A stretch of 64,000 nucleotides of DNA from Bartonella vinsonii subsp. vinsonii (GCF_902825235.1 NZ_CADEAJ010000004.1:62001-126000), one strand, 5' to 3'. Positions 36,864-49,758 are shown, counted from the first letter of the stretch. Notes: generated by a model not told the origin, from the letters alone. Translations and numbers: made by a program.

Positions 36864-37724
36864 ATGGGAGCTTCTCTTCCTTATTGTTTTGATATTTTAC
36901 GTGCTACAGATCGTGATCGCTATATCTCGGTTCTATTTGCACCTAAAAAAAAGCGCAGAGCATTAGCTGCTCTTTACGCGTTTAATGGAGAAATTGCTCG
37001 TATTCGCGAAACTGTCCACGATCCGCTTATTGGTGAAATACGATTACGCTGGTGGTATGATTCTATTGCTGATGATAAAATGCAAAATAGTCAAAATAAC
37101 CCGATTTTAAGTGATTTGTTTACAGCAATAACTCTTTTTAATTTACCTAAAAAAGCTTTTTTACGTTACTGCGATGCGCAAATTTTAGATCTTTACCATA
37201 ATCCGATTACAACTCTTCATGATCTCGAATTCTATTGTGGCGAAACAGCAAGTATAATTTTACAGCTCTCTTGTCAGATATTAGATCCGGATGCAACACA
37301 AGATTTTACAGATATCTATAAATATGGAGGGATTGCTCAAGGATTAAGTGGTATATTGCGCCTTTTATCATTTATGCAATCACGATATCAATATTATTTA
37401 CCTACAGATATACTAAAGGCTGTAGGAGTAAATAGGGAGGATTTAGAATCTCATCGTGTCAATGATAAACAAAAATGCCACATTGTTGAAGCCATGGTAG
37501 CATTATCGCGAGATCACTATAGCAAGTTTTATGAGGATTTTCGTGCTTTGCCTAAGAATCTGAAACCAGCATTTCTTCCATTGGCAATTATACCAGCATC
37601 TCTTCAAAAAGCGGAACGGTTGGGAGCTGAAATTTTCCAAGAAAGTGCAACTTTACTACTAATTCATCGTTATTGGCTCATAACAAGGGCGGCAATAAGT
37701 GGTAATTTTCCAAAGCTATTATAG
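36864..37724 (+). CDS. Squalene/phytoene synthase-family protein, NDUFAF6-like
   Basis: A 286-residue all-helical protein of the isoprenoid synthase fold. The usual first Asp-rich motif of squalene or phytoene synthases is replaced by FNGEIARIRETVHDP, and the second is YCGETAS, so prenyl transfer is unlikely. The pattern matches NDUFAF6, a mitochondrial complex I assembly factor, and its alphaproteobacterial relatives. ATG 36864 gives the conserved opening PYCFDILRATDRDRY with AGGTG upstream; a GTG at 36831 adds eleven residues of no known similarity. It follows the NDUFAF3 homologue after the gene-free stretch, so a shared role in respiratory complex assembly is plausible. Confidence 0.82.
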   Translation: MGASLPYCFDILRATDRDRYISVLFAPKKKRRALAALYAFNGEIARIRETVHDPLIGEIRLRWWYDSIADDKMQNSQNNPILSDLFTAITLFNLPKKAFLRYCDAQILDLYHNPITTLHDLEFYCGETASIILQLSCQILDPDATQDFTDIYKYGGIAQGLSGILRLLSFMQSRYQYYLPTDILKAVGVNREDLESHRVNDKQKCHIVEAMVALSRDHYSKFYEDFRALPKNLKPAFLPLAIIPASLQKAERLGAEIFQESATLLLIHRYWLITRAAISGNFPKLL

Positions 37725-38089
37725 AATTAAGTGTTATCAGAGACATGAGAATGAAAAAATCTATTGATGGTAGCCGCAAGATTATGAATCCAAATCCTTT
37801 TTTTCATTTAGGAAACAGTGCTAACGATTTATTATGATAATTGTTTATCACAACAATCTTTGTCGTTTCATTTGGATGGATAACATTTTTATTACACTAA
37901 AAAAAATCTCCAAATTACATTTATTATTTTTCTAAAGATCAGAAAATTTGCAAAAAAAGCTTATTATTCGTACAGATATTACTTCTCCCTTGATACTAAC
38001 GAAAAAGAAATTATCTTGTTTTTTCAATTATAGAAAAAGCTCTGATAATGATTTTATCATCTCAATACCAAAAATCATTCACTCCATTT
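37725..38089. other. Gap between the NDUFAF6-like gene and the convergent ppiD-like gene
   Basis: About 365 AT-rich bases between convergent stops. No gene or strong terminator was recognised. Several short runs of A and T could still allow transcription to end. Confidence 0.4.
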
Positions 38090-39979
38090 TTACTGGGGAG
38101 TGTTGAAGATTTGATTATAATGAGTGCTATTAATTTGCAAGGGGGTTTCTTTATTAGCAATTTGTAGCATTTCTAGCTTTAGATCTTTTCTTATCATCAT
38201 ATTGATATTGGCACGGATATCAGGTGAAATGGTATGAGGGGTGATATCTTTAGGCATGGTTACGGACTTGATTTGATAAACAATGCGGTTTGTTGCAACA
38301 GGACCTTTTATGATGCCATAATGCCCTTTTGGGCCAGAAAATAATGCCCTAACACCCTCAATACCAAGGATTTCAGAGGAATCTTGACGACGTAAGGCTT
38401 GTGTTGTTTGTTTTGTAAGACCAAGTGTATGGGCAAGAGCAACAAAACTTTTTCCTTCAGTAAGCTGTTTGAGAGCATTTTGGGCTTTTTCATCAAGAAG
38501 ACGCTGAATTTCTTCACTTTTCCATTGAGAAAGTGCATCTTGTTTGGCTTCTTCGAGTGTTCTATCGCGAGCAGGAATAATTTTATCAACCCTATACCAG
38601 AGATACCCACCTTTTTGAAGAGAAAGAGGATCAAGATCGACTCCTTCATTTGATTGATAAATGGCGTTCAGTAAAATATCTTTTTGGGGTAAATCGGTAA
38701 GTATTACACCTTCAATTGTTTTTCCTGTTTTATCAATGGTAATTGTGCGCATAGGCAATTTGTATTGGTCTGCAAGCTCTTTGAGAGAGGCACCTTCAAA
38801 ACGTGCATTTTCAATTGCCATATACTTGTTACGTATATCATCTACAGCACGATTTTGAGCGAGAGTCTGGCGAATATTTTCTTTTACCTTTTCAAAGGGA
38901 AGAGAGACTGAAGGTTCAATATGTGTTACACGAATAATAACGGGACCTTGTAAATCATTGATCACAGCACTGGTTTGCCCTTGTTTGAGTTCAAAAACCT
39001 CAGAGGCTAGAGAACTAGGAAGTTCACTTTCTGTTAAAGGCCCTTTTTTTATGTCATTGAGACTTTTGTTTTCACTCTTAACCAGCGCATCAAAACTCAA
39101 TCCATCGGCTATTTTTTTTGCTGCATGATCAGCAGCTTCGCGTGTAGAGAATCGCAATTCTTCAATCGTACGTTTTTCAGGAGTTATAAAACGCGAGGCA
39201 TTTTGTGTATAATAAACCCTAGCCTCATCTTCTGAGATATCTTTGTGTTTAACAAGATCAGTCGACGTCATAGATAATAAAGAAACGGTACGATATTCAG
39301 GAGCACGAAATTCATTTTTATGAGTTTCAAACCATTTTAGCAATGTTTCTTGATCGGGATCAGGAATTGTTTTCTTTTCTTTGAGGTCAATAACAAGATA
39401 ATCAGCCATACGAGTTTCTCCTTGATAAAGAGCTAGTGCTTTATAAAAGAGATCGGGTGCTTTCATTCCAGATAGAGAAGCCGAAATGAGCTGGTTACGC
39501 TTCTCTTTTTGGGTGTAATAATCAAGAAAATTACTTTCGTTTATCTGTAAATGCTGAAGATAGTTACGAAACAGATTTTGATCAAAGACGCCATTTGTTT
39601 GAAACATATTATCAGCACCAAGAATACGAGCAATTGCGTCTTTTGAAAGACTAATTTTCATCTTACGTGCTTGTTCATCAAACAAAACATCTTGTTGTAA
39701 CTGATTGAAAACAAATGCAGGGATTTTGTATTGCTGCATTTCATGGGGTGTGAACATTCGCCCGAGATGTGATGCAAGTGCTAAACGTGCGCTTTGATCA
39801 GCAAGTGCGAGACGATAGCCATCGATAGTTATTGTGGACTTTCCAGAAGTAATAAGGTCTCTTTCACCCTTTGTGTGTAATTGTGGTATTCCCCATAAAA
39901 GGATGAAGCATAAGAGCAAAACAGTAAGGAAAATCTTTACAACCCAAGAATTCGCGGCACTTCTTATGACGTCAAGCAT
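38090..39979 (-). CDS. PpiD-like membrane-anchored peptidyl-prolyl isomerase
   Basis: Periplasmic foldase anchored by one N-terminal helix (VVKIFLTVLLLCFILLWGI, about residues 14-32), near the Sec exit. A SurA-N/trigger-factor-like helical part (about 40-170) precedes a parvulin-type PpiC domain (about 230-350) and a long C-terminal chaperone region. The 629-residue length agrees with PpiD (about 620). It is divergent from tpiA, the standard rhizobial neighbour. The isomerase domain is degenerate in most relatives, so chaperone activity is the safer role. Confidence 0.88.
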   Translation of the reverse strand: MLDVIRSAANSWVVKIFLTVLLLCFILLWGIPQLHTKGERDLITSGKSTITIDGYRLALADQSARLALASHLGRMFTPHEMQQYKIPAFVFNQLQQDVLFDEQARKMKISLSKDAIARILGADNMFQTNGVFDQNLFRNYLQHLQINESNFLDYYTQKEKRNQLISASLSGMKAPDLFYKALALYQGETRMADYLVIDLKEKKTIPDPDQETLLKWFETHKNEFRAPEYRTVSLLSMTSTDLVKHKDISEDEARVYYTQNASRFITPEKRTIEELRFSTREAADHAAKKIADGLSFDALVKSENKSLNDIKKGPLTESELPSSLASEVFELKQGQTSAVINDLQGPVIIRVTHIEPSVSLPFEKVKENIRQTLAQNRAVDDIRNKYMAIENARFEGASLKELADQYKLPMRTITIDKTGKTIEGVILTDLPQKDILLNAIYQSNEGVDLDPLSLQKGGYLWYRVDKIIPARDRTLEEAKQDALSQWKSEEIQRLLDEKAQNALKQLTEGKSFVALAHTLGLTKQTTQALRRQDSSEILGIEGVRALFSGPKGHYGIIKGPVATNRIVYQIKSVTMPKDITPHTISPDIRANINMMIRKDLKLEMLQIANKETPLQINSTHYNQIFNTPQ

Positions 39980-40131
39980 TGTTCAATTCCATTTTTTGAA
40001 ACGAGTTATTATCAAAGTAGTGGGAATTTGCAATAAAGATATGAAAGATGCAAGCTTAAAGACTTGCTTTCATTTTATAATTTGATACCTAAAAGGAAAT
40101 AATATGTTGGGATAGCTCTTGAGGTGAAAAT

Positions 40132-40896
40132 ATGTCTCCAAAGATTCGGCCTTTTATTGCTGGAAATTGGAAAATGAACGGAACAGGTGAATCGCTTGGA
40201 GAGTTGCGTGCCATTGCTGCTGGCGTTAGCTCTGATTTAGGGCGTTTGTTTGAAGCGCTTATTTGTATTCCAGCAACACTTTTATCGCGTGCTTCTGATA
40301 CGCTGGGTGGTGAAAATCTTCTTTTAGGGGGGCAAAATTGCCATTTTGATGAGTATGGCCCTTATACTGGGGATATTTCAGCTTTTATGCTTAAGGAAGC
40401 AGGAGCAAGCCATGTTATTATTGGGCATTCAGAGCGTCGCACAGCTTATCAAGAAAGTGATGCGCTTGTTTGTGCTAAAGTGCAAGCAGCATGGCGGGCA
40501 GGTCTTGTGGCTCTTGTTTGTATTGGTGAAACATTGGAGGAGCGTAAAAGTAATAAAGTGTTGGATGTGCTTACGCGGCAGCTTGAGGGATCTTTGCCGG
40601 ATGGGGCAACAGCAGAGAATGTCATTATCGCTTATGAGCCTATATGGGCTATAGGTTCAGGGAATACGGCAACCTCAGCAGATGTAGCAAAAGTGCATAA
40701 TTTTATTCGTGATGAGATGCGCTCTCGTTTTGGTGATGAAGGAAACAAAATGCGTTTGCTTTATGGTGGATCAGTAAAACCATCCAATGCATTTGAACTT
40801 TTAAGTGTTGATCATGTTAATGGTGCTTTGATAGGTGGAGCAAGCTTAAAAGCGATTGACTTTTTAACTATTTGCGATGTTTATCGTAAATTATAA
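40132..40896 (+). CDS. tpiA: Triosephosphate isomerase
   Basis: Interconverts dihydroxyacetone phosphate and glyceraldehyde 3-phosphate. The 254-residue barrel carries all catalytic residues: Lys in GNWKMNG, His in GHSERR and Glu in AYEPIWAIGSG, with the phosphate-binding LYGGSVKPSN near the end. A weak AGGTG precedes ATG 40132. secG follows in the same direction after 80 bases, and a terminator follows secG, so tpiA-secG form a unit. Confidence 0.97.
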   Translation: MSPKIRPFIAGNWKMNGTGESLGELRAIAAGVSSDLGRLFEALICIPATLLSRASDTLGGENLLLGGQNCHFDEYGPYTGDISAFMLKEAGASHVIIGHSERRTAYQESDALVCAKVQAAWRAGLVALVCIGETLEERKSNKVLDVLTRQLEGSLPDGATAENVIIAYEPIWAIGSGNTATSADVAKVHNFIRDEMRSRFGDEGNKMRLLYGGSVKPSNAFELLSVDHVNGALIGGASLKAIDFLTICDVYRKL

Positions 40897-40976
40897 CAAA
40901 GGAATCTTGGTTTCTCCTTGGATTATATGCTATTTATGTGTAAATACTAAGAAGAGTTATTTAAAGAGCAGGGTTT

Positions 40977-41432
40977 ATGCAGACAGTACTTATTGTTATC
41001 GATTTTTTGGTTGTTATCACTTTAGTTGGCGTTATATTAATTCAGCCTTCCGAAGGTGGTGGGCTTGGTGCGAGTAGTGGTTCTGGGTTAATGAGAACGC
41101 GTGGATCCAAAAATCCGCTAACACGTTTAACCGCTATTTTAGCATGTTGTTTTTTTGCAGTATCCATTGGCTTTACTGTTGTCGGGAGTATATCGAACTC
41201 CAGTTCTGATATTCTCAAGCGTATTCCAGTTAACTCAAAACAAAATTCTACAAGCAAAGAGACTTCAGAAAGTGCGCCATCACCAAATGATAAAGCACAA
41301 CCTTCTATTCTTGAACAGCTAGGAGGTGTTTCAGATTCTCCTCAGGAGCAAAAACAATCTACGGTTCCTGAAGCTGAAAATCCAGTTCCATCGATTCTTG
41401 AAAATCCAGTTCCGGATAACAGCACAAAATAG
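40977..41432 (+). CDS. secG: Preprotein translocase subunit SecG
   Basis: Small inner-membrane partner of SecYE that helps SecA cycling. Two helices (about 3-22 and 53-75) flank the conserved cytosolic loop LIQPSEGGGLGASSGSG. The 151-residue length exceeds the E. coli protein because of a polar, proline-containing C-terminal tail with a short repeat (ENPVPSILENPVP). Rhizobial SecG proteins often have such tails. It follows tpiA and is closed by a clear terminator before pyrG. Confidence 0.93.
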   Translation: MQTVLIVIDFLVVITLVGVILIQPSEGGGLGASSGSGLMRTRGSKNPLTRLTAILACCFFAVSIGFTVVGSISNSSSDILKRIPVNSKQNSTSKETSESAPSPNDKAQPSILEQLGGVSDSPQEQKQSTVPEAENPVPSILENPVPDNSTK

Positions 41433-41456
41433 TCTTTTAAAGAAAAGTATAGATTT

Positions 41457-41481
41457 AAAAAAGGTGATTTTCACCTTTTTT
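41457..41481 (+). terminator. Rho-independent terminator after secG
   Basis: GGTGA and TCACC pair across three T residues, the stem being extended by an A-run and a T-run of six on either side. It lies 25 bases after the secG stop and before pyrG. The symmetrical A/T flanks allow it to work in both directions. The best terminator in the window. Confidence 0.8.
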
Positions 41482-41560
41482 ATTGTTGTAGAAGAAAAAT
41501 TGTTTCTTTTTGCATTTTTTGCTGGAAAAATCATGAGAAACTGCTTATCACCATAAGCCC

Positions 41561-43189
41561 ATGGCACGTTATATTTTTATTACTGGTGGTGTGGTTTCTT
41601 CCCTTGGAAAAGGTGTTGCAGCAGCAGCATTAGCTGCATTATTGCAAGCTCGTGGGTATCGTGTACGGCTTCGCAAACTTGATCCTTATTTGAATGTTGA
41701 TCCAGGCACAATGTCCCCTTATCAACATGGTGAAGTATTTGTGACCGATGATGGTGCAGAAACTGACCTTGACCTTGGTCATTATGAGCGTTTTACGGGG
41801 TGTTCTGCAAATAGCCAAGACAATATCACGACAGGGCGTATTTATCAAAATATCATTGAACGAGAACGACGTGGTGATTATTTGGGAGCAACAGTTCAGG
41901 TTATTCCTCATGTTACCGATGAAATTAAGAAATTCATTACTACGGGAAACGAAGAATTTGACTTTGTTTTGTGTGAAATAGGTGGTACGGTTGGTGATAT
42001 TGAAGCAATGCCTTTTCTAGAAGCAATTCGCCAGCTTCGCAATGAATTATCGAGGAAAAAAGTTCTTTATGTGCATCTTACATTAATGCCTTATATTTCT
42101 TCAGCTGGGGAATTAAAAACCAAACCAACACAACATTCCGTGAAAGAATTACAATCAATTGGTATTGCTCCAGATATTTTGCTGGTGCGTGCAGATCGCT
42201 CTATTCCAGAAACAGAGCGGAGCAAATTATCACTTTTTTGTAATGTTCGTCCAAGTGCAGTTATTCAGGCATTGGATATGCCAACGATTTATGATGTTCC
42301 CATAGCATATCATAAAGAGGGACTAGATACAGAAGTTCTTTCTGCTTTTGAAATGGATCTGATACCTAAACCCCAGATGGATCGTTGGGAAGATATTACA
42401 CATCGGATTCATCACCCCGAAGGAGAAGTGACAATTGCTGTTGTTGGAAAGTATACGGGATTGAAGGATGCTTACAAATCTCTTACTGAGGCGATTGCAC
42501 ATGGTGGTTTAGCAAATAAAGTGAAGGTTAATATTGCGTGGATTGAAGCAGAGCTTTTTGAAAGAGAAGATCCTACATCTTATTTGCAAAAAGTTCATGG
42601 AATTTTAGTTCCTGGTGCTTTTGGAGCACGTGGTGCAGAAGGAAAGATTCGAGCAATTCAATTTGCGCGGGAGCGTAAAGTTCCATTTTTAGGGATTTGT
42701 TTTGGGATGCAATTGGCTTGCATAGAAGCTGCACGTAATATTGCACAGATTGAGAATGCCTCATCAAGTGAATTTTGCCAAACAACAAATCCGATTGTGG
42801 GTTTGATGACAGAATGGCTCAAAGGGGATATTCTGGAGAAACGTACCCAATGTGGCAATCTTGGCGGCACAATGCGTCTTGGTGCTTTTGCCGCTGAATT
42901 AAAAGAGGATAGCCATATTGCCAAAATTTATGGAATGACAAGAATTTCCGAGCGACATCGTCATCGTTATGAGGTCAATATTGATTATAAAGATAAGCTA
43001 GAACAATGTGGTTTGATTTTTTCTGGTATGTCTCCCGATGGTATTTTGCCAGAGACAATAGAATATGCTGATCATCCATGGTTCATTGGTGTTCAATATC
43101 ATCCAGAACTGAAATCACGTCCTTTTGAGCCACATCCACTTTTTTCTTCTTTTATTGAAGCCACTGTAGAACAAAGTAGACTGGTTTAG
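41561..43189 (+). CDS. pyrG: CTP synthase
   Basis: Aminates UTP to CTP using glutamine. The synthetase half opens with [17 protein letters not shown] (P-loop) and [13 protein letters not shown]. The glutaminase half has the oxyanion loop GAFGARG, the nucleophile cysteine in [11 protein letters not shown] and the His-Glu pair in GVQYHPEL. At 542 residues it is full length. No strong ribosome binding site precedes ATG 41561. secG-pyrG-kdsA-eno is the standard rhizobial order. Confidence 0.97.
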   Translation: MARYIFITGGVVSSLGKGVAAAALAALLQARGYRVRLRKLDPYLNVDPGTMSPYQHGEVFVTDDGAETDLDLGHYERFTGCSANSQDNITTGRIYQNIIERERRGDYLGATVQVIPHVTDEIKKFITTGNEEFDFVLCEIGGTVGDIEAMPFLEAIRQLRNELSRKKVLYVHLTLMPYISSAGELKTKPTQHSVKELQSIGIAPDILLVRADRSIPETERSKLSLFCNVRPSAVIQALDMPTIYDVPIAYHKEGLDTEVLSAFEMDLIPKPQMDRWEDITHRIHHPEGEVTIAVVGKYTGLKDAYKSLTEAIAHGGLANKVKVNIAWIEAELFEREDPTSYLQKVHGILVPGAFGARGAEGKIRAIQFARERKVPFLGICFGMQLACIEAARNIAQIENASSSEFCQTTNPIVGLMTEWLKGDILEKRTQCGNLGGTMRLGAFAAELKEDSHIAKIYGMTRISERHRHRYEVNIDYKDKLEQCGLIFSGMSPDGILPETIEYADHPWFIGVQYHPELKSRPFEPHPLFSSFIEATVEQSRLV

Positions 43190-43228
43190 TTCATATATTA
43201 TGGGGTTATTTGCTTTTTGAGGGATAAA

Positions 43229-45401
<2,173 letters not shown>

Positions 45402-45500
45402 GAGTTGAGGGCAAGATTTGGGAATATGATATCATTTGGATTATGAAATTTAACTTTTTTATCAAGGGCTTATAAGTAATAATTTTATAGGTGTTAAAAG

Positions 45501-45908
45501 ATGAGGGGTATAATTATTAGTCAGGATCAAGCAACTTATCTTGTCTCGGGTGATGATGGTAAGCGGTATCAGTTTGCAACTTGGGATTGGTTAGGGAAAA
45601 ATCCACCAAGGGTGGGTGATGCAATTGATTTTGTGTGTGACGGAGATACTGTCAATTCTGTTTTTCCATTGTTGCAACAAGATTCAGATCCTTCAAAACC
45701 AATGTTAGCACTCATTTGTTGGTTTACTGGTATATTTGGTGTTCACCGTTTTATGGTTGGTAAAGTGAGAACAGGTGCTTTAATGCTTATTCTGTCTTTA
45801 ACCATTGCTGGAGTGGTGATTACGGGAATTTGGGCAATTATTGACTTTATCGTTATTGCTGCTGGAAAGTTTGCTGACAAAGATGGGAAGCAAATTACAC
45901 GTTGGTAA
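45501..45908 (+). CDS. TM2-domain membrane protein
   Basis: A 135-residue inner-membrane protein. The first 60 residues form a small soluble beta domain (SQDQATYLVSGDDGKRYQF), and the rest is a TM2 domain of two helices joined by the hallmark tight turn (GIFGVHRFMVGK), ending in GIWAIIDF. The function of bacterial TM2 proteins is unknown. An AGGTG lies about nine bases before ATG 45501. A decayed second copy lies 378 bases downstream, together with a fragment of ftsB. Confidence 0.8.
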   Translation: MRGIIISQDQATYLVSGDDGKRYQFATWDWLGKNPPRVGDAIDFVCDGDTVNSVFPLLQQDSDPSKPMLALICWFTGIFGVHRFMVGKVRTGALMLILSLTIAGVVITGIWAIIDFIVIAAGKFADKDGKQITRW

Positions 45909-46103
45909 GAGTTTTCTATACAAATAAAAATGAAAAGTTGAATGATATCATTTGCTTTTGTTGTGGTATATAATAAAAAACTGCTCTGACATGTATATTA
46001 AGTATTAATTCTTCATAAGAATTATGGACAGTCGAATAAAAACATTGAAAAAGGCTATATTATTTATATGACCTAAAGTGGAACACAAATTGGTTAAGGT
46101 GTT

Positions 46104-46232
46104 CTCTGTGTTGCTGCTTACAGCGGTGGTAAGTTTGTATTGGGGGATTTTAAGCCATTCAATTATTATGTTTATCACGGTGCGTATGGATTATATTCGC
46201 GCTGTGAGGCTTATCAACATATTATCAAGTGA
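46104..46232 (+). pseudogene. Fragment of a duplicated ftsB (DivIC) gene
   Basis: The DNA matches the interior of the intact ftsB at 46868, most clearly where both read TTTTAAGC, then a TTATCA-like stretch, TTTATCA, and TATTCGCGC followed by GAGG/GAAG and TTATCAACA/TTAATCAACA. Start and end are missing and several indels occur. It lies directly before the broken TM2 copy, as expected for a tandem duplication of a TM2-ftsB unit. Confidence 0.7.
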
Positions 46233-46285
46233 GCAAAAATTTCTTTATAAATAATATATGAGTAACAATTTTAGAGGTGGTAAAG

Positions 46286-46694
46286 ATGAAAGGTAAAAAT
46301 TATTGGTCAGGCTCAAGGGGCTTATCTCGTTTCGGGTGATGATGGTAAGCGTTATCAGTTCGATACTTCGGATTGGTTAGGAAAAAAGCCACCTAAAGTG
46401 GGTGAAACCGTTGATTTTGTATGTGAAGGGGATACTATTAAATCAGTTGTCCCTCTTTTGGTGCTACAACCGTCAGAACGATCACAAGTGGTTGCAGCGG
46501 TTGTTTGTTGGTTTTTTGGTTTATTGGGAATTCACCGATTTATAGTTGGCAAGATTGGAACGGGTATTTAAATGCTTGTTCTATCTATCTCCATTATTGG
46601 GTTGCCTGTGACTTGGATTTGGCAAGTGATTGATCTTATGTTTATTTTAACAGGAAAATTTACTGACAAAAATGGCTATAGAGTCATAAATTAG
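46286..46694 (+). pseudogene. Broken second copy of the TM2-domain gene
   Basis: The DNA from ATG 46286 to the TAG at 46692-46694 aligns end to end with 45501-45908. One extra base near the fourth codon shifts the frame, and a leucine codon in the TM2 region has become TAA (GTATTTAAATG against GTGCTTTAATG). Restoring the frame recovers SGDDGKRYQFDTSDWLGKK and GLLGIHRFIVGKIG. The protein cannot be made whole, although a restart within the second helix is possible. Confidence 0.85.
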
Positions 46695-46867
46695 TAAATG
46701 TAGAATATTATGATATGACAAAAGCTAATATGGCGTAGCTTTATTGTTGCAGTGGTATTTTAATCAAATTTTTTGCATGTATGGATTTGGTAATGGGCTA
46801 TTAATGAAAATCATACATAGTTAGGCAAAATATTAAGAGGATTATGCTCTAAAGACTGTGCTATTTT

Positions 46868-47185
46868 ATGTGGACAAAACAGAAACGCAGATCAATCAAA
46901 ATGCGCTTTGTACTCCCGCTTATGACAGTGGGAGTTTTAAGCTATTTCAGTTATCATATTTATCATGGTGAATACGGTCTGTATTCGCGCAGTGAAGTTA
47001 ATCAACAGATTGTGGAATTAGAAGAGGAACTTCATAGAGTGGAATCTGAGCGGATATCTATTGAAAAGCGTATTTCACTTTTACGCAGCGGGCATATTGA
47101 AAGAGATATGTTGGATGAGTATATCCGGAAGAATTTAAATTTTTCCAAGCCAAATGAACTGACAATCCTAACCCCTTGTAAATGA
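46868..47185 (+). CDS. ftsB: Septum formation initiator FtsB/DivIC family
   Basis: Bitopic cell-division protein that works with FtsL and FtsQ to activate septal peptidoglycan synthesis. One helix (about 13-28, FVLPLMTVGVLSYFSYHIY) follows a basic cytosolic start, then a coiled coil (about 40-75, VELEEELHRVESERISIEKRI) in the periplasm. 105 residues is the usual size. It occupies the standard eno-ftsB-pdhA position, with the TM2 genes inserted before it. A partial older copy lies at 46104-46232. Confidence 0.88.
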   Translation: MWTKQKRRSIKMRFVLPLMTVGVLSYFSYHIYHGEYGLYSRSEVNQQIVELEEELHRVESERISIEKRISLLRSGHIERDMLDEYIRKNLNFSKPNELTILTPCK

Positions 47186-47327
47186 TGTTAAAAGTTAATG
47201 AGAGGTTCCGTGATTTCAGAAAATATTTTAAGACAACTGTCTGTGACAATGTTTGAGCTGATCTGATAATGCTTGTAACTTTTGTTCGTAAAGGTTATTC
47301 CTAAATAATCATAAAAGGGAGTTTAGT

Positions 47328-48368
47328 ATGGCAGAAAAGTCTAAAAAAGGTTCTGCATCGGTGGTGCATACTGCATTATCAAACACCACAAAGAGAGCAC
47401 CAAGAGCGCATTTTACCAAAGAAGAAGAAATTGATGCTTATCGTGAGATGCTTTTAATTCGTCGCTTTGAAGAAAAGGCGGGTCAGCTTTATGGTATGGG
47501 GCTTATCGGCGGATTTTGTCATCTCTATATTGGGCAGGAAGCTGTTGTTATTGGAACATTGAAAGCAGCAAAAGAAGGTGATCAGGTTATCACTTCTTAC
47601 CGTGATCATGGACATATGTTGGCGGTTGGTATGAGTCCACGTGGTGTCATGGCAGAGTTAACGGGGCGTCGAGGGGGCTTTTCCAAGGGGAAAGGAGGCT
47701 CGATGCATATGTTTTCTAAAGAAAAGAATTTTTATGGTGGGCATGGTATTGTTGGTGCACAGGTTCCGATTGGCTCTGGTTTAGCATTTTCGAATCAATA
47801 TCTTGGTAAGGATAATGTGACATTGGTGTATTTTGGTGATGGTGCTGCCAATCAGGGGCAGGTTTACGAAAGTTTTAATATGGCTTCGCTTTGGAAGCTT
47901 CCCGTTATTTATGTTATTGAAAATAATCAATATGCTATGGGAACATCCGTTGCGCGTGCTTCGGCAGAGACTGATTTTTCTCGTCGTGGTCTTTCTTTTG
48001 AAATTCCAGGCATTGTTGTTGATGGTATGGATGTTCGAGCAGTAAAAGGAGCTGCTGATGAAGCAGTTTCTTGGGCGCGTTCGGGAAAAGGACCGATTAT
48101 TCTTGATATGCAGACCTATCGCTATCGTGGACACTCTATGTCTGATCCAGCGAAATATCGCTCCAAGGAGGAGGTCCAAAAAGTAAAGGAAGAGCAAGAT
48201 CCAATTGATCAGGTAAAGAGTCGGATTCTTAAACAAGGTTGGGCGAGCGAAGACGATTTAAAGTCTATTGATAAAGAGGTGCGTGCGATTGTTGCAGATG
48301 CAGCAGAGTTCGCGCAAAGTGATCAAGAGCCAGATGCTTCTGAGCTCTATACTGATGTTTTAGTTTGA
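47328..48368 (+). CDS. pdhA: Pyruvate dehydrogenase E1 component, alpha subunit
   Basis: Decarboxylates pyruvate on thiamine diphosphate within the pyruvate dehydrogenase complex. The 346-residue protein has the diphosphate-binding motif [18 protein letters not shown] through ENNQY, the YRDHGH stretch and the phosphorylation-loop-like [23 protein letters not shown] lies about 8 bases before ATG 47328. pdhB follows after 16 bases, so the two E1 chains are made together. Confidence 0.97.
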   Translation: MAEKSKKGSASVVHTALSNTTKRAPRAHFTKEEEIDAYREMLLIRRFEEKAGQLYGMGLIGGFCHLYIGQEAVVIGTLKAAKEGDQVITSYRDHGHMLAVGMSPRGVMAELTGRRGGFSKGKGGSMHMFSKEKNFYGGHGIVGAQVPIGSGLAFSNQYLGKDNVTLVYFGDGAANQGQVYESFNMASLWKLPVIYVIENNQYAMGTSVARASAETDFSRRGLSFEIPGIVVDGMDVRAVKGAADEAVSWARSGKGPIILDMQTYRYRGHSMSDPAKYRSKEEVQKVKEEQDPIDQVKSRILKQGWASEDDLKSIDKEVRAIVADAAEFAQSDQEPDASELYTDVLV

Positions 48369-48384
48369 TGTGAAGGAAGCGAGT

Positions 48385-49758
48385 ATGTCTATTGATATTT
48401 TGATGCCTGCGCTTTCACCAACGATGGAAGAAGGTAAGTTATCTAAATGGCTCAAGAAAGAGGGCGATAGAGTGAGCTCTGGTGATGTTATTGCTGAAAT
48501 TGAAACGGATAAGGCAATGATGGAAGTAGAGGCTGTTGATGAAGGCACTCTTGGTAAAATTTGTGTGTCTGAAGGATCTGAAGGTGTAAAGGTTAACACT
48601 GTTATTGCAGTATTGTTAGAAGAAGGTGAAAGTGCTGATGATCTTTCACAAACTGCTAATTCCTTAAATTTACATCACAAATCGGAAGCAGAATCTCTCT
48701 CTCTTTCTTCAGCTGTTCCAGTCTCTCCTGTTTTAAAAAGCAGCTCTGATTTTGATATTCCAGTGGGGACACAAATGGTTACTATGACGGTACGTGAAGC
48801 ACTTAATCAGGCTATGGCTGAAGAAATGCGCCGTGATGAGATGGTTTTCCTGTTGGGGGAAGAAGTAGCGCAATATCAGGGTGCTTATAAAGTAAGCCAA
48901 GGCTTATTAGAAGAATTTGGTGCACGCCGTGTTATTGATACACCAATTACGGAACATGGTTTTGCAGGATTAGCTGTTGGAGCTGCTTTTGGAGGATTAC
49001 GTCCTATTGTTGAGTTTATGACATTTAATTTTGCTATGCAGGCAATTGATCAAATCATCAACTCTGCTGCGAAAACACGTTATATGTCTGGTGGACAAAT
49101 GACTGCTCCTATGGTTTTTCGTGGTCCCAATGGTGCGGCTGCGCGTGTTGGTGCACAGCATTCTCAGTGCTATGCCGCATGGTACAGTCATGTGCCAGGT
49201 CTGAAAGTTGTCATGCCTTATAGTGCTGCAGATGCAAAAGGTTTGCTGAAAGCTGCTATTCGTGATGACAATCCTGTTATTTTCCTTGAGAACGAGATTT
49301 TATATGGTCATCAATTTGATGTTCCTCAGATGGACGATTTTATTTTACCTATTGGTAAAGCACGTATCCATAAACTTGGACAAGATGTCACGATTGTTGC
49401 ATGTGGGATTGGAATGCATTATGCCGTTCAAGCATTGCCAGAAATTGAAAAGCTTGGTATTGATGTTGAATTGATTGATTTACGGACCATTCGTCCGATG
49501 GATCTTCCAACAATTGTTGCTTCAGTTAAGAAAACAGGACGTTTGGTAACAATTGAAGAGGGGTATCCTCAGTCATCTGTTGGAACTGAAATAGCGACAC
49601 GTGTTATGCAGCAAGCTTTTGATTATCTTGATGCGCCAGTTGCTACAATTTCTGGAAAAGACGTTCCGATGCCTTATGCTGCTAATCTTGAAAAATTGGC
49701 TTTGCCCAATATTGCTGAAATTGTTGAAGCCGTTAAGGCTGTGACTTATAGAGCATAA
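48385..49758 (+). CDS. pdhB: Pyruvate dehydrogenase E1 component, beta subunit with N-terminal lipoyl domain
   Basis: Partner of PdhA. Unlike most beta chains it begins with a lipoyl domain (about residues 1-80, lysine in [17 protein letters not shown]), then a Ser-rich linker and the transketolase-like beta domain (about 135-457, with [16 protein letters not shown] and [10 protein letters not shown]). Such a fused lipoyl domain is known in rhizobial PdhB. ATG 48385 is preferred to the GTG at 48370, with GGAAG upstream. The lipoyl segment is very similar at DNA level to the start of pdhC, 1.4 kb downstream. Confidence 0.96.
   Translation: MSIDILMPALSPTMEEGKLSKWLKKEGDRVSSGDVIAEIETDKAMMEVEAVDEGTLGKICVSEGSEGVKVNTVIAVLLEEGESADDLSQTANSLNLHHKSEAESLSLSSAVPVSPVLKSSSDFDIPVGTQMVTMTVREALNQAMAEEMRRDEMVFLLGEEVAQYQGAYKVSQGLLEEFGARRVIDTPITEHGFAGLAVGAAFGGLRPIVEFMTFNFAMQAIDQIINSAAKTRYMSGGQMTAPMVFRGPNGAAARVGAQHSQCYAAWYSHVPGLKVVMPYSAADAKGLLKAAIRDDNPVIFLENEILYGHQFDVPQMDDFILPIGKARIHKLGQDVTIVACGIGMHYAVQALPEIEKLGIDVELIDLRTIRPMDLPTIVASVKKTGRLVTIEEGYPQSSVGTEIATRVMQQAFDYLDAPVATISGKDVPMPYAANLEKLALPNIAEIVEAVKAVTYRA

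Noticed and set aside
47781-48236. 151-codon minus-strand ORF
   Set aside because: It is the antisense shadow of pdhA; the plus-strand frame carries all catalytic motifs.
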